Part shown: one piece after another, positions 56,123-64,000 of the stretch
How the letters are laid out: every line of letters begins with the position of its first letter
Numbering within the stretch: the first letter of the stretch is position 1
From: an uncultured Granulosicoccus sp.
Lineage (GTDB): Bacteria; Pseudomonadota; Gammaproteobacteria; Granulosicoccales; Granulosicoccaceae
DNA length: 64,000 nt
Direction: 5' to 3'
Assembly: GCA_947495035.1 (NCBI GenBank)
Contig: CANLXI010000013.1
Span: 124,001-188,000 of the forward strand
The notes under the pieces: model-generated
Seen by the model: only the letters and a program-made list of their open reading frames with translations
Databases searched by the model: none
Told to the model about the DNA's origin: nothing
Translations under genes and position numbers: made by a program

Positions 56123-57280
56123 ATGAGCGTCGTACCCGTCAAGTCTGCATCCCTGCAAGCCGCAGAGGTGTCCTGGTTTGCTCCCCTGTGCTCCGATGAT
56201 TATCGGTATCTCGGCGTTCCCGATGGGCAGTATCGCAGCAATTGGGAAAATACCTCCCGAATCGTCCGTCGTGCCGACGAGTTGGGATTTCGCAATATCC
56301 TGTGTCCTTCATCCTATCAGGTTGGACAGGATACTCTGAGTTTCGTCGCCGGCAATGCGCCGCTGACCGAATCCATCAACATGCTGGCTGCTGTACGTTG
56401 CGGTGAAATGCAGCCGATCATGCTGGCCCGCACACTCGCCACACTGGATCACATGCTGCAGGGCCGGTTGACGGTCAACATCATCTCGTCAGATTTTCCG
56501 GGCCAGAAGGAGGACAGCGCCTATCGATATCAGCGTTCCCGCGAAGTGGTGGAGATACTCAAGCAGGCCTGGACGCAGGATGAAATAAACTACAAGGGCG
56601 AAGTCTATGATTTTTCAGGCCTGACGACTGATCCCGTCCGCCCCTATCAGACCAACGGTGGTCCGCTATTGTATTTCGGCGGCTACTCCCCACCGGCGCT
56701 TGACCTGTGTGGCGAGCATTGCGATGTCTACCTCATGTGGCCGGAAAAGAAAGAGGAGCTGGCCGAACGCATGAAGGCCGTCAATGCCTGCGCGGAAAAA
56801 TACGGAAGAGTGCTGGATTATGGCCTCCGTGTGCACATGATCGTGCGCGAAACCGAGGAGGAAGCGCGAGAACATGCCCGATCACTGGTTTCCAGACTGG
56901 ACGACGAGCAAGGCAGAACCATCCGCGAAAGAGCGCTGGATGCCACCTCCTTGGGCGTTTCCCACCAGGCTAAGAATCGGGACATTGCAGATGATGAAGG
57001 GTATATCGAACCCCATCTGTGGACGGGTGTCGGTCGTGCCCGGTCCGGTTGTGGGGCGGCGCTGGTTGGCAGTGCCGAGCAGATCATCGAGACCATCGAG
57101 GAATACAAGGCCATGGGTATCCGGGCCTTCATATTTTCAGGTTATCCGCACCTGGACGAGTGTGATTACTTCGGTAAACTGGTTCTGCCACATCTGGATA
57201 CCTGTTCGCTGCCACAGGAGCATGGTCGGGTTCCTGCCAGCACACCGGCGACGCCGCTGGGTGTGGGAGAGCGACGCTGA
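56123..57280 (+). CDS. FMN-dependent monooxygenase (SsuD-like LLM family)
   Basis: A 385-residue bacterial-luciferase-like enzyme closely patterned on alkanesulfonate monooxygenase SsuD: LYFGGYSPPA, RVHMIVRET, HLWTGVGRARSGCGAALVG and FIFSGYPHLDEC. It would use reduced FMN from the flavin reductase encoded next to split a C-S (or similar) bond. The ATG at 56123 is preferred (CCGAGG upstream) over TTG at 56096. The following gene starts on its stop codon (TGATG). The absence of ssu transport genes and the presence of a crotonase make a non-classical substrate possible. Confidence 0.87.
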   Translation: MSVVPVKSASLQAAEVSWFAPLCSDDYRYLGVPDGQYRSNWENTSRIVRRADELGFRNILCPSSYQVGQDTLSFVAGNAPLTESINMLAAVRCGEMQPIMLARTLATLDHMLQGRLTVNIISSDFPGQKEDSAYRYQRSREVVEILKQAWTQDEINYKGEVYDFSGLTTDPVRPYQTNGGPLLYFGGYSPPALDLCGEHCDVYLMWPEKKEELAERMKAVNACAEKYGRVLDYGLRVHMIVRETEEEAREHARSLVSRLDDEQGRTIRERALDATSLGVSHQAKNRDIADDEGYIEPHLWTGVGRARSGCGAALVGSAEQIIETIEEYKAMGIRAFIFSGYPHLDECDYFGKLVLPHLDTCSLPQEHGRVPASTPATPLGVGERR

Positions 57281-57819
57281 TGTCGGTGGTACAGATGCTG
57301 GAAACCCCCGGCGGCGCGGTTCCGCTGGTCTCGGATGAGATCTGGAGCGCTGAAAACGGCAGTTCGCGTGATCTCCGACATGCCTTCGGTCGTTTTGCAA
57401 CCGGGGTGACGGTCATTACCATTGATAGTCCGGAGGGACCGTATGGCATGACAGTCAACAGTTTTTCATCCGTCTCGCTCGATCCGGCGCTTGTACTGTG
57501 GTCGGTGGATCGGAAATCGGCACGCTGCCCGTATTTTCTGGAGGCAAGTCATTTTGTCGTGAACATTCTCGGCGCCGGGCAGACCGACATGGCTCTGGGT
57601 TTTGCCAGAGATCCTTTCGCCTTCGATGATGCGTCTTGGCATGAAAGCGCGAGCGGTCTGCCGGTACTGAACAATTGCGCCGCGACGCTGGAGTGCAAGC
57701 GCGAAGCGGTCCATCCCGGCGGCGACCATTTCATCATCGTGGGTCAGGTAACCAGAGCTTGTGTTGCCGAGTGCGAGCCGTTACTGTTCTACAAGGGAGA
57801 TTTCGGCGCCATGGCCTGA
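57280..57819 (+). CDS. Flavin reductase
   Basis: A 179-residue flavin reductase of the FMN-binding split-barrel group: FGRFATGVTVITI, GMTVNSFSSVSLDPALVLWSV and FVVNILGAGQ. It would supply reduced FMN to the monooxygenase just upstream; their stop and start codons share a base (TGATG), typical for two-component monooxygenase pairs. It lacks the NADH-binding domain of larger reductases. Confidence 0.88.
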   Translation: MSVVQMLETPGGAVPLVSDEIWSAENGSSRDLRHAFGRFATGVTVITIDSPEGPYGMTVNSFSSVSLDPALVLWSVDRKSARCPYFLEASHFVVNILGAGQTDMALGFARDPFAFDDASWHESASGLPVLNNCAATLECKREAVHPGGDHFIIVGQVTRACVAECEPLLFYKGDFGAMA

Positions 57820-57954
57820 GCCGGCTCGGTCGGTCCTCTGCGGTATCGTGGGGCGGCTGTTGCAGTCCTTCTGCGGCGGCTTGTCGCTGCACCGCATCGT
57901 CGGTGATCTTCGAAAAAACCGATTGGCCGCTTGTCAGTGGTTGTGGAGAATGTC

Positions 57955-58842
57955 GTGAAGGCAGAGTGTTTCGAGCTTGAGGTCCATGATCGCATTGCGC
58001 ACTTGCAGTTGTCCCGTGCGGACAAGCGAAACAGCATGATTCCGTCTTTCTGGAGTGAGCTTCCCGCTCTGATGGAGCAGCTACAGTCCGATGGTGATGT
58101 GCGCGTTGTTGTATTATCCTCTACCGGCCCGCATTTCAGCAGTGGTATGGACTTGTCGGTGTTCACGGCAGGCTCATCCACCAGTGCCGAGGCTGCGTTC
58201 TCAGACAGTGAGCCGAGACAGCAATCTGACCCACGACAGCGGGCGATCAGGCTGCGCGACACCATAAAACGGCTGCAACACAGTTTCAGTGTCCTGGAGG
58301 AGGCTCGCATTCCTGTCCTGGCAGCCATCCAGGGGGGATGCATAGGCGCGGGTGTCGATCTCGCTGCCGCCTGCGACATGCGCTATGCCACTCGTGATGC
58401 CTTCTTTACCATTCATGAAACCAATCTGGCGATGACAGCCGACGTGGGTACGTTTCCGCGTATCTGCAAGTTGATGCCCGACGGCATGGTCAGGGAACTG
58501 GCCTATACCGGACGCAAGCTGACGGCAGACGAAGCGCTGCAGTACGGTCTGGTGAATCGGCTCTACGAGACGCAGCAGGAGCTGCTGGACGAGGTCATGA
58601 AGATTGCCGGAGAGATCGCCTTGAAAGCGCCGATGGCAGTCCACGGTTGCAAGCAGATGATTCTGCACGCCAGAGATCATTCGGTTGCCGATACGCTGGA
58701 TTACGTATCCGTCTGGAATGCGGCATTTCTGGAGCAGTCGGAGGTGATGGAGGCGATGATGGCCGGCAAGGAGAAGCGTGCTGGTAACTTCACCTCGTTG
58801 CCCGGAAAAATGACGGATGATGATCCCATCGGACTGTCATGA
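57955..58842 (+). CDS. Crotonase, dienoyl-CoA isomerase-like
   Basis: A 295-residue enoyl-CoA hydratase/isomerase. The GTG at 57955 is chosen because GGAG lies six bases upstream; a TTG at 57931 is in frame. The oxyanion-hole segment HFSSGMDLSVF and QGGCIGAGVDLAAACDMR are clear. ADVGTFPRICKLMPDGMVRELAYTGR (split after Lys-Leu) resembles delta3,5-delta2,4-dienoyl-CoA isomerase, with Asp at the catalytic place. It follows the flavin reductase by 135 bases on the same strand and may process a CoA thioester from the same pathway. Confidence 0.83.
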   Translation: MKAECFELEVHDRIAHLQLSRADKRNSMIPSFWSELPALMEQLQSDGDVRVVVLSSTGPHFSSGMDLSVFTAGSSTSAEAAFSDSEPRQQSDPRQRAIRLRDTIKRLQHSFSVLEEARIPVLAAIQGGCIGAGVDLAAACDMRYATRDAFFTIHETNLAMTADVGTFPRICKLMPDGMVRELAYTGRKLTADEALQYGLVNRLYETQQELLDEVMKIAGEIALKAPMAVHGCKQMILHARDHSVADTLDYVSVWNAAFLEQSEVMEAMMAGKEKRAGNFTSLPGKMTDDDPIGLS

Positions 58843-58899
58843 GAAAGGCCGTATCCGGCTGACGGCGGAATGTGGCTGCCAGGACATGCGCTGGTGTGA

Positions 58900-59406
58900 G
58901 TGATCGACATGACGGCTGATCAGGACGAACCGGCCACTGATGTCGGCCTGCAGACTCTGGTCACTGCCTGGCCTCGGGATGCAACGTTTCTCGAGGCCTT
59001 GCATGTTTCCTGGATCGAGCAGTATGCCGATTACATCGGCGAAGCTGCTGCGCATGCGCTGGTGAACAGGTTGTTGGTGACAGACGAGCTTTATCCGGGG
59101 GAGGGTCAGCAGGTGCAACTTGCCCTGATCGGCACCAGACCGGTGGGGGTCGCTGCTTGCAGATCGATGCAGGGGCTGAGCCTGATCACGATGCTGGAGG
59201 TGTTGTCCGAACATCGGCAACAGGGGGTGGGTAGCCGGCTGTTGACGGACTTGCAGGCACGGACCACAGAACGCCTGTTTGCCCATGTCTCGATTCATCG
59301 GCCTCAGGTGCGACGCTTCTATGAGCGTCAGGGGTTTCGTTGTTTATCCAGGACTTGCGTTGATCACTACGGCCATGCGCTTGAATTCGATGTCATGGTG
59401 AAGTAG
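58900..59406 (+). CDS. GNAT-family N-acetyltransferase
   Basis: A 168-residue acetyltransferase with the acetyl-CoA loop HRQQGVGSRLL (motif A) and the C-terminal FYERQGF. The GTG at 58900 or ATG at 58909 could start it; neither has a strong Shine-Dalgarno. The acceptor is unknown. It lies 57 bases after the crotonase on the same strand. Confidence 0.8.
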   Translation: MIDMTADQDEPATDVGLQTLVTAWPRDATFLEALHVSWIEQYADYIGEAAAHALVNRLLVTDELYPGEGQQVQLALIGTRPVGVAACRSMQGLSLITMLEVLSEHRQQGVGSRLLTDLQARTTERLFAHVSIHRPQVRRFYERQGFRCLSRTCVDHYGHALEFDVMVK

Positions 59407-59417
59407 CTGGTGAACAT

Positions 59418-59480
59418 CCGGATCCGGGGCGGGAAGACACAGGGCGTGCCCTGTGTTTCCTCCAGCTCCGGATCCGGAGC
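59418..59480. terminator. Palindrome cluster between convergent genes
   Basis: Two copies of CCGGATCCGG (59418-59427, and within a 16-base perfect palindrome at 59465-59480) flank an 8- to 9-bp hairpin (59437-59456). The region separates the GNAT stop from the hydrolase stop. A weak TTT follows the hairpin on the plus strand; two-way termination is inferred. Confidence 0.4.
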
Positions 59481-59494
59481 ATGACAGTCAGCCT

Positions 59495-60856
59495 TTATTC
59501 GGCCGATTCTCCTGCCATCATCCATTCGAACATCAGGCCCTTGGCCGAACGTGCTTCGAAGCCTTTCCAGTACGTGTGCTCTTCGGCGAAGCTGCCATCA
59601 TCGTTGGTGGCATACACACCGTCATTCGAATCCTCGATCAGCTCCAGATAGGCTTGCTTGTCGATATCACTCTTCAGATAGCGATCCAGCCAGGCAGTGG
59701 TGAAGTGCTGGGCGATGTTGTTCATCCTGACGGTATCCCAGACGGCATCGGCGTAGTGCCCGAACGGGGCGAAGCCCAATTGCTGACTGAAGGCATAGCT
59801 CTCTGCAGGTGCCGGATAGGGCGCAGCGGCGTTGTGGTTGGCATGCTCGAAGGTCAGCAGCGCACGATCGATGTTGATGCTTTCCTTCCATATATCGCGT
59901 ACACCACCCTCGTAGAGCGATACGTCATCTTCCGAACCGGCAACGAAGAGCATTGGTATCTGTACACCCTGGAGTGTTTCCGCGTCCCAGAAGCCGGTAT
60001 TTCGTCCCCAGGGGGCAAACGCGATGGCTGTCTTGATTCGGGGGTCCGGCAGATTGTTGTGTGAGTCACTACCGCTCTGGTGGATGCCCAGTGTGCCGTG
60101 AGGTGGACTGAAGGGGAAGTCGACCGCTGCGGCCGTCACGCCGCCACCGGCAGTGATGACAGCACCGTATCCGCCCATCGAGTAGCCGATGACGGCTGTG
60201 TTGTCAGTATCGATGAGACCATGCAGGAAACTGGCAGGGTCGGCATTCAGCCGCGTCATTTCCTCGAGTACGAAGATCTGATCCAGCGATCGGTTGCGCA
60301 GCGTCGAGCCGAAGGCTGCCTGAGTGCGATAGGTGGAGTCGGTATGATCGATGGAGGCGACCACATAGCCTTTCGAGGCGATGTTCTCTGCCAGATGGGA
60401 CAACAGGAAACGGTTACCCGGATATCCGTGAGAGACGATCACCAGCGGGAATGGCTCGGAATTGATGACCGGGGCAGCCCAGAGAGTGGCCTGGCCGTGC
60501 AGGTCGACTTCGATGGTCGGATCTCGCAGGAAGGCTCTCAGTGTCTTGCTGCCGGTGGCTCCCGGATACGATGGGTACCACATCTGCACGACCAGCTCAC
60601 GATCATGGGTTGGCAGAGGATCCGGCGCGTCTACCGACGGGTCCAGTGCCAGTACGTTGACCTGATCGGGATTGGTCAGTGTCAGCGGGCGTGTGCCGAC
60701 TTCATGGCTGCCATACGCTGCCAGTTCCGGAGCATCAGGACGCTGCGTGTCTATCCGGTTTTCGGAATGCGCAGGCAGGGCTGCAAACATTGTCGCCATC
60801 AGTGTTGTCATCAGGGCAAGTGTGCCCATTGGACGGGTGCGTCCCGTGAGTAGCAT
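59495..60856 (-). CDS. Secreted alpha/beta hydrolase (PAF-acetylhydrolase/dienelactone-hydrolase-like)
   Basis: A 453-residue hydrolase from the ATG at 60856, which has GGAG eight bases upstream; an ATG at 60916 is in frame but has no such site. The signal peptide covers about residues 1-31. The nucleophile is Ser226 in GYSMGGYG, and the oxyanion part is IVSHGYPGNRF. Families with this layout cleave ester bonds of lipids or lactones. A possible minus-strand promoter (TTGTGT/TAATAG, about 60885-60912) precedes it. It is divergent from the giant surface protein. Confidence 0.83.
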   Translation of the reverse strand: MLLTGRTRPMGTLALMTTLMATMFAALPAHSENRIDTQRPDAPELAAYGSHEVGTRPLTLTNPDQVNVLALDPSVDAPDPLPTHDRELVVQMWYPSYPGATGSKTLRAFLRDPTIEVDLHGQATLWAAPVINSEPFPLVIVSHGYPGNRFLLSHLAENIASKGYVVASIDHTDSTYRTQAAFGSTLRNRSLDQIFVLEEMTRLNADPASFLHGLIDTDNTAVIGYSMGGYGAVITAGGGVTAAAVDFPFSPPHGTLGIHQSGSDSHNNLPDPRIKTAIAFAPWGRNTGFWDAETLQGVQIPMLFVAGSEDDVSLYEGGVRDIWKESINIDRALLTFEHANHNAAAPYPAPAESYAFSQQLGFAPFGHYADAVWDTVRMNNIAQHFTTAWLDRYLKSDIDKQAYLELIEDSNDGVYATNDDGSFAEEHTYWKGFEARSAKGLMFEWMMAGESAE

Positions 60857-61089
60857 GGTGAATTCTCCGTGGGTTGAATTCTCACTATTACACGCATTTT
60901 CCAATGACACAACCATGAATCAATTGTCTGTTCATGCGTCTCTGGCGGGGCAATCCGGTCGGTCTGCGGGCAAGCAGGTTCACGACGACTTCTCAGTTTT
61001 GAAACAAGATACGTCTGTTCGAGCCTCGCTGGCATGCCGGGGAAATGACTTGGAGCACATCCTGCAGTGGCGGACGGTGCACCCTCTCA

Positions 61090-64000
61090 TGTCCCGAATG
61101 CAGGTGATGTTCAAATCCTTTCGCACACAGTCGAACCGGCCCAAGGCATCACCGACACTGATCGATCCACTCGAGCAGCGCTTGCTGTACTCCGCCGATC
61201 ATCCATTGGGTCTGGCGGTTGCGCTGGACAATGGTGATGATCTTCAGGATGAGTTGCAGCAGGATCAACTGACGGCAGCGTCCCTGGCAAGCCTGTTGAC
61301 AGCGCCATCAGAAGGCAGCACAGGCAGGATTGCCTTCGTCGATAGTGACGTTCCCGATGTTCTCGAGCTGACCGGTCGCTTGCAGGAACAGGGGATACAG
61401 GTGCATACCGTGGATGCAGACGAAGATGGCATAGCGCAGGCCGGCAGAGTGCTGGCGGGCTATTCCGATCTTGACTCGGTGATGATCTTCTCCCATGCGG
61501 CCAACGATGGTTTTTCCCTGGGATCGAGCACGATAGACAGTGTATCGATCAATGCAGTGGAGGATCAATTGGCAGCCTGGGGACAGGCATTGTCCAATGA
61601 GGCGGATCTTCTGCTGTATGGCTGCTCATTGGCCGATGATGCCGACAGCCAGCAGTTTCTTGCCCGTATCGCCGAGCTGACGACCGCCGATGTTGCCGCC
61701 AGCGATGACACGACGGGGCATGTCGATCGCGGTGGCGACTGGGATCTGGAATGGAGCATCGGGGAGGTCGATACCAGAATTCTCGACGACGCCATGATGC
61801 AAGACTGGCAGGGTAGTCTGAACAGTATCGTGGTCACGACGGAGCTGGATGTCCTCGATGCCCCGGATCTTGACTCGCTGGCCGCTCTTGAGAGCAATCC
61901 GGGTGCGGACAATGCCATTTCCTTGCGTGAAGCGATCATCGTCGCCAACAACGACGCCTCCGTATCGTTGATAGAACTGGCCGCCAACACCACGTACCAG
62001 TTGACCATCGGTGCCGGGGATGCCGCTGAAGATGGCGGGCACAAGGGGGATCTGGATCTCGATGGCAGTTTCACCATCTCGGGAGGCGGTACCGCGACCA
62101 CGGTGATCGATCAACAGGTCGAGGGGCGGGTGGTCCATGTCCTGGGTGATGCCGATGTGACCCTCAGGGAGTTGACCCTGACAGGTGGCGATGAGTCGGG
62201 CGAAGGGGGTGGGCTGAGAGTCGACCAGAACGGCACGGCACTGCTCGATTCCGTGACAATCAGAAACAACCATGCGGATGATGATGGGGGCGGGATTTCC
62301 AACATCGGCAGTCTGATCGTGGTTGATTCGACCATCGCCTTCAATACGACGGGAGGTGATGGTGGCGGTATTCACAATGATGAGTCTGTGGATCTGGATC
62401 GAGTCACGATCAACGGTAATGTGGCGGATGCCAGGGGTGGGGGATTTCACCACAGGGGGCCGGGTAGCAATGCAAGTCTGGATTATGTGACGATTTCCGG
62501 AAACAGTGCTGAAGACGCCGGGGCGATCGATACCAACTGGGCCATGCAGATCGAGAACAGCACGATCGTCCAGAACACCGATGGGTATACCTCAGGCGGA
62601 ATCTATATCACCGGTTCCGAAGTCATCTCGCTGAGAAACACGGTACTTGCCGATAACACGTCCACCAATGCCGATGTCGATGAATACCAGGTCGATGGCA
62701 ACATTGTTTCTCTGGGATTCAATTTCATCGAAAATCCTTCCGGGAATACGCTTCTGGACACGGATATCGTGGCAAGCGACCCCATGCTGGCCGCATTGGC
62801 AAGCGGTAGCGGCAAGGTGCAGACCCATGCCACGCTGGCCGGTAGCCTGTTGTTGAACAGGGGGGGCACCACAACTGCCGTGACGGCAGCAAACGGCAAT
62901 GCTGTGGACCAGATACCGGATATCGGGGCATATGAGTCCTCCGAATCGGCAGGCCTGCTTTTCTGGACGGATGGATCGGACACGATATTCCGTTCGGATG
63001 TGGAAGGCAATCATGTACAGACGATTGTCAGCGGAATCGACGACGAATTGATCGACATGGAAGTGGATTTCGGCAGCGAGCGAGTTTACTGGCTGGAAAA
63101 GGATTCGGGGGATTTTCGCAGTGCCGCTCTGGATGGCAGTGGTATCCAGACACATTTCAATACGGGTCTGAACATCTACGGATTTGCCCTGAATATCGCC
63201 GAGGGTGAGGTCTTCATGAGCGACCGTCAACCCACCAATCACAGAATCGTCACCTTCGACCTGAGCGATGGCAGCTTCGAGACGGAGAATGATGCACTCG
63301 ACAGGATAGAGTCATCGCCGACTGACGTCGAATTCGATCCAGTCAGCAATCGTCTCTATTGGCTGGAAGAACAGCTCACCATATTGATTACCTTCATCAA
63401 CGAAACCGCCCTCGAGGTATACGATCGGGACACCAATGAACGCTTCACACTGGAGATCGATGCGGTTTCCGATATCAGCAAGGACAGTGCGCTGGTTCTG
63501 AATGCTGATGGTAGCCGTGTCTACTGGGTAGACTCCGAGTCGACCGCCAATGAAGGCATTCTGGCTGTTGCCGATACGGATACGACATCTCCGACCCCTC
63601 TGTCGGCAGTGTATGTAGCCGAGACTGTTGAAGGCATCACCTTCGATCCGATGAACGATCGTGTGCTGATAGCCACAGGATCGGGTGATGGCGGTCAGAT
63701 CCTGTCCTTCGATGAGGAACTCGGGGATGTGCAGGTCATTCACAGTGGGCTCGGAACCGCGTCCTCACTGGCGTACATGAGTGTGCTCAGTCATGGACCG
63801 ATTGAGGAATACAATACAGGAGTGGCGCTGCTGGAGGGGCAGAACCCTGTCATCGACAATACTGCGCTGTCGTACCAGGATAGTGACAGCAGTGCGGCGC
63901 AACTGATCTACACGGTGACGACACTTCCTGTCGAGGGCGATATCCTGGTCAATGGTACGATTGCCAACAGCTTCAGCCAACAGGATATTGATGATGGACT
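61090..64000 (+). CDS. Very large DUF4347 surface protein, N-terminal part (runs off window)
   Basis: An open frame from at least 60915 to the window end. The ATG at 61090 is taken because it directly precedes a basic stretch and a LEPR-like motif (LEQRLLYSADHP), as in related proteins; ATGs at 60915 and 61108 remain possible. Next comes DUF4347 (FSHAANDGFSLGSSTI, LLLYGCSLADDADSQQF, DVAASDDTTGHVDRGGDW), then a right-handed beta-helix region of glycine/aspartate-rich repeats (GGGI and GGGL turns). A YWTD-like region follows (LLFWTDGSDTIFRSD, RVYWLEKD, RLYWLEE), then the start of a cadherin-like repeat. Such proteins are secreted adhesins or giant surface proteins; the C-terminal anchor is outside the window. 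Confidence 0.85.

Noticed and set aside
1..64000. tRNA, rRNA, CRISPR arrays, insertion sequences or prophage
   Set aside because: Gaps between genes were read on both strands; none shows cloverleaf, repeat-spacer, transposase or phage-gene features.

Overview
The window looks like chromosomal DNA of a metabolically versatile, probably marine, gammaproteobacterium. It is moderately GC-rich, densely coded and free of insertion sequences, phage genes, CRISPR arrays and recognisable RNA genes. PutA, PntAB, HemC, MbfA, DgcN/DgcA, a TAXI-type TRAP transporter and a RIO kinase beside RhlE fit that group. A family such as Granulosicoccaceae is a guess from gene content only.

Layout. 1-3784 (minus): the start of an exopolysaccharide operon (chain-length regulator/tyrosine kinase, initiating sugar transferase, WecG/TagA-type glycosyltransferase cut by the window edge). 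4107-8679 (plus): a phospholipase-D-like membrane protein, an unknown lipoprotein and a two-haem cytochrome c lipoprotein. 8825-12236: the D-glutamate pair dgcN-dgcA and a type II NADH dehydrogenase. 12440-15471: a small membrane protein, hemC and a receiver/histidine-kinase protein. 15746-18730: pntA-pntB with a strong terminator. 18877-25634: putA, an OmpR-type regulator, and divergently a membrane-anchored domain protein plus a degenerate, membrane-bound kinase-like protein.

25801-32987: modABC followed on the same strand by the iron exporter mbfA; divergently dgkA, a tungstate-type permease and ATPase (tupB, tupC) without a binding protein, a branched-chain aminotransferase and a queuosine-precursor-type transporter. 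33066-36060 (minus): a three-gene signalling operon, namely a secreted molybdopterin-oxidoreductase-fold protein without a cysteine ligand, a hybrid kinase and a LuxR-type regulator. 36181-38520: allA, an orphan substrate-binding protein and a DUF374 acyltransferase.

38613-45831 (plus): a cytochrome P450 next to a fatty-acyl-AMP ligase fused to a carrier domain, then a GlxA/AraC-type regulator and a dimethylglycine/sarcosine-dehydrogenase-like enzyme. 45922-50617: a ThDP enzyme divergent from a TAXI TRAP transporter. 50859-55213: a YdgA-like protein and rhlE-yjdM-RIO kinase. 55318-59406: a GntR regulator divergent from a two-component flavin monooxygenase, a dienoyl-CoA-isomerase-like crotonase and a GNAT enzyme. 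59495-64000: a secreted alpha/beta hydrolase and the N-terminal part of a very large DUF4347 surface protein that runs off the window.

Best candidates for something new: the P450 plus acyl-ligase/carrier cassette; the secreted cysteine-less molybdo-fold protein coupled to a two-component system; the degenerate kinase plus domain protein facing the regulator next to putA; and the tupBC pair lacking its own binding protein inside a molybdenum/iron locus.
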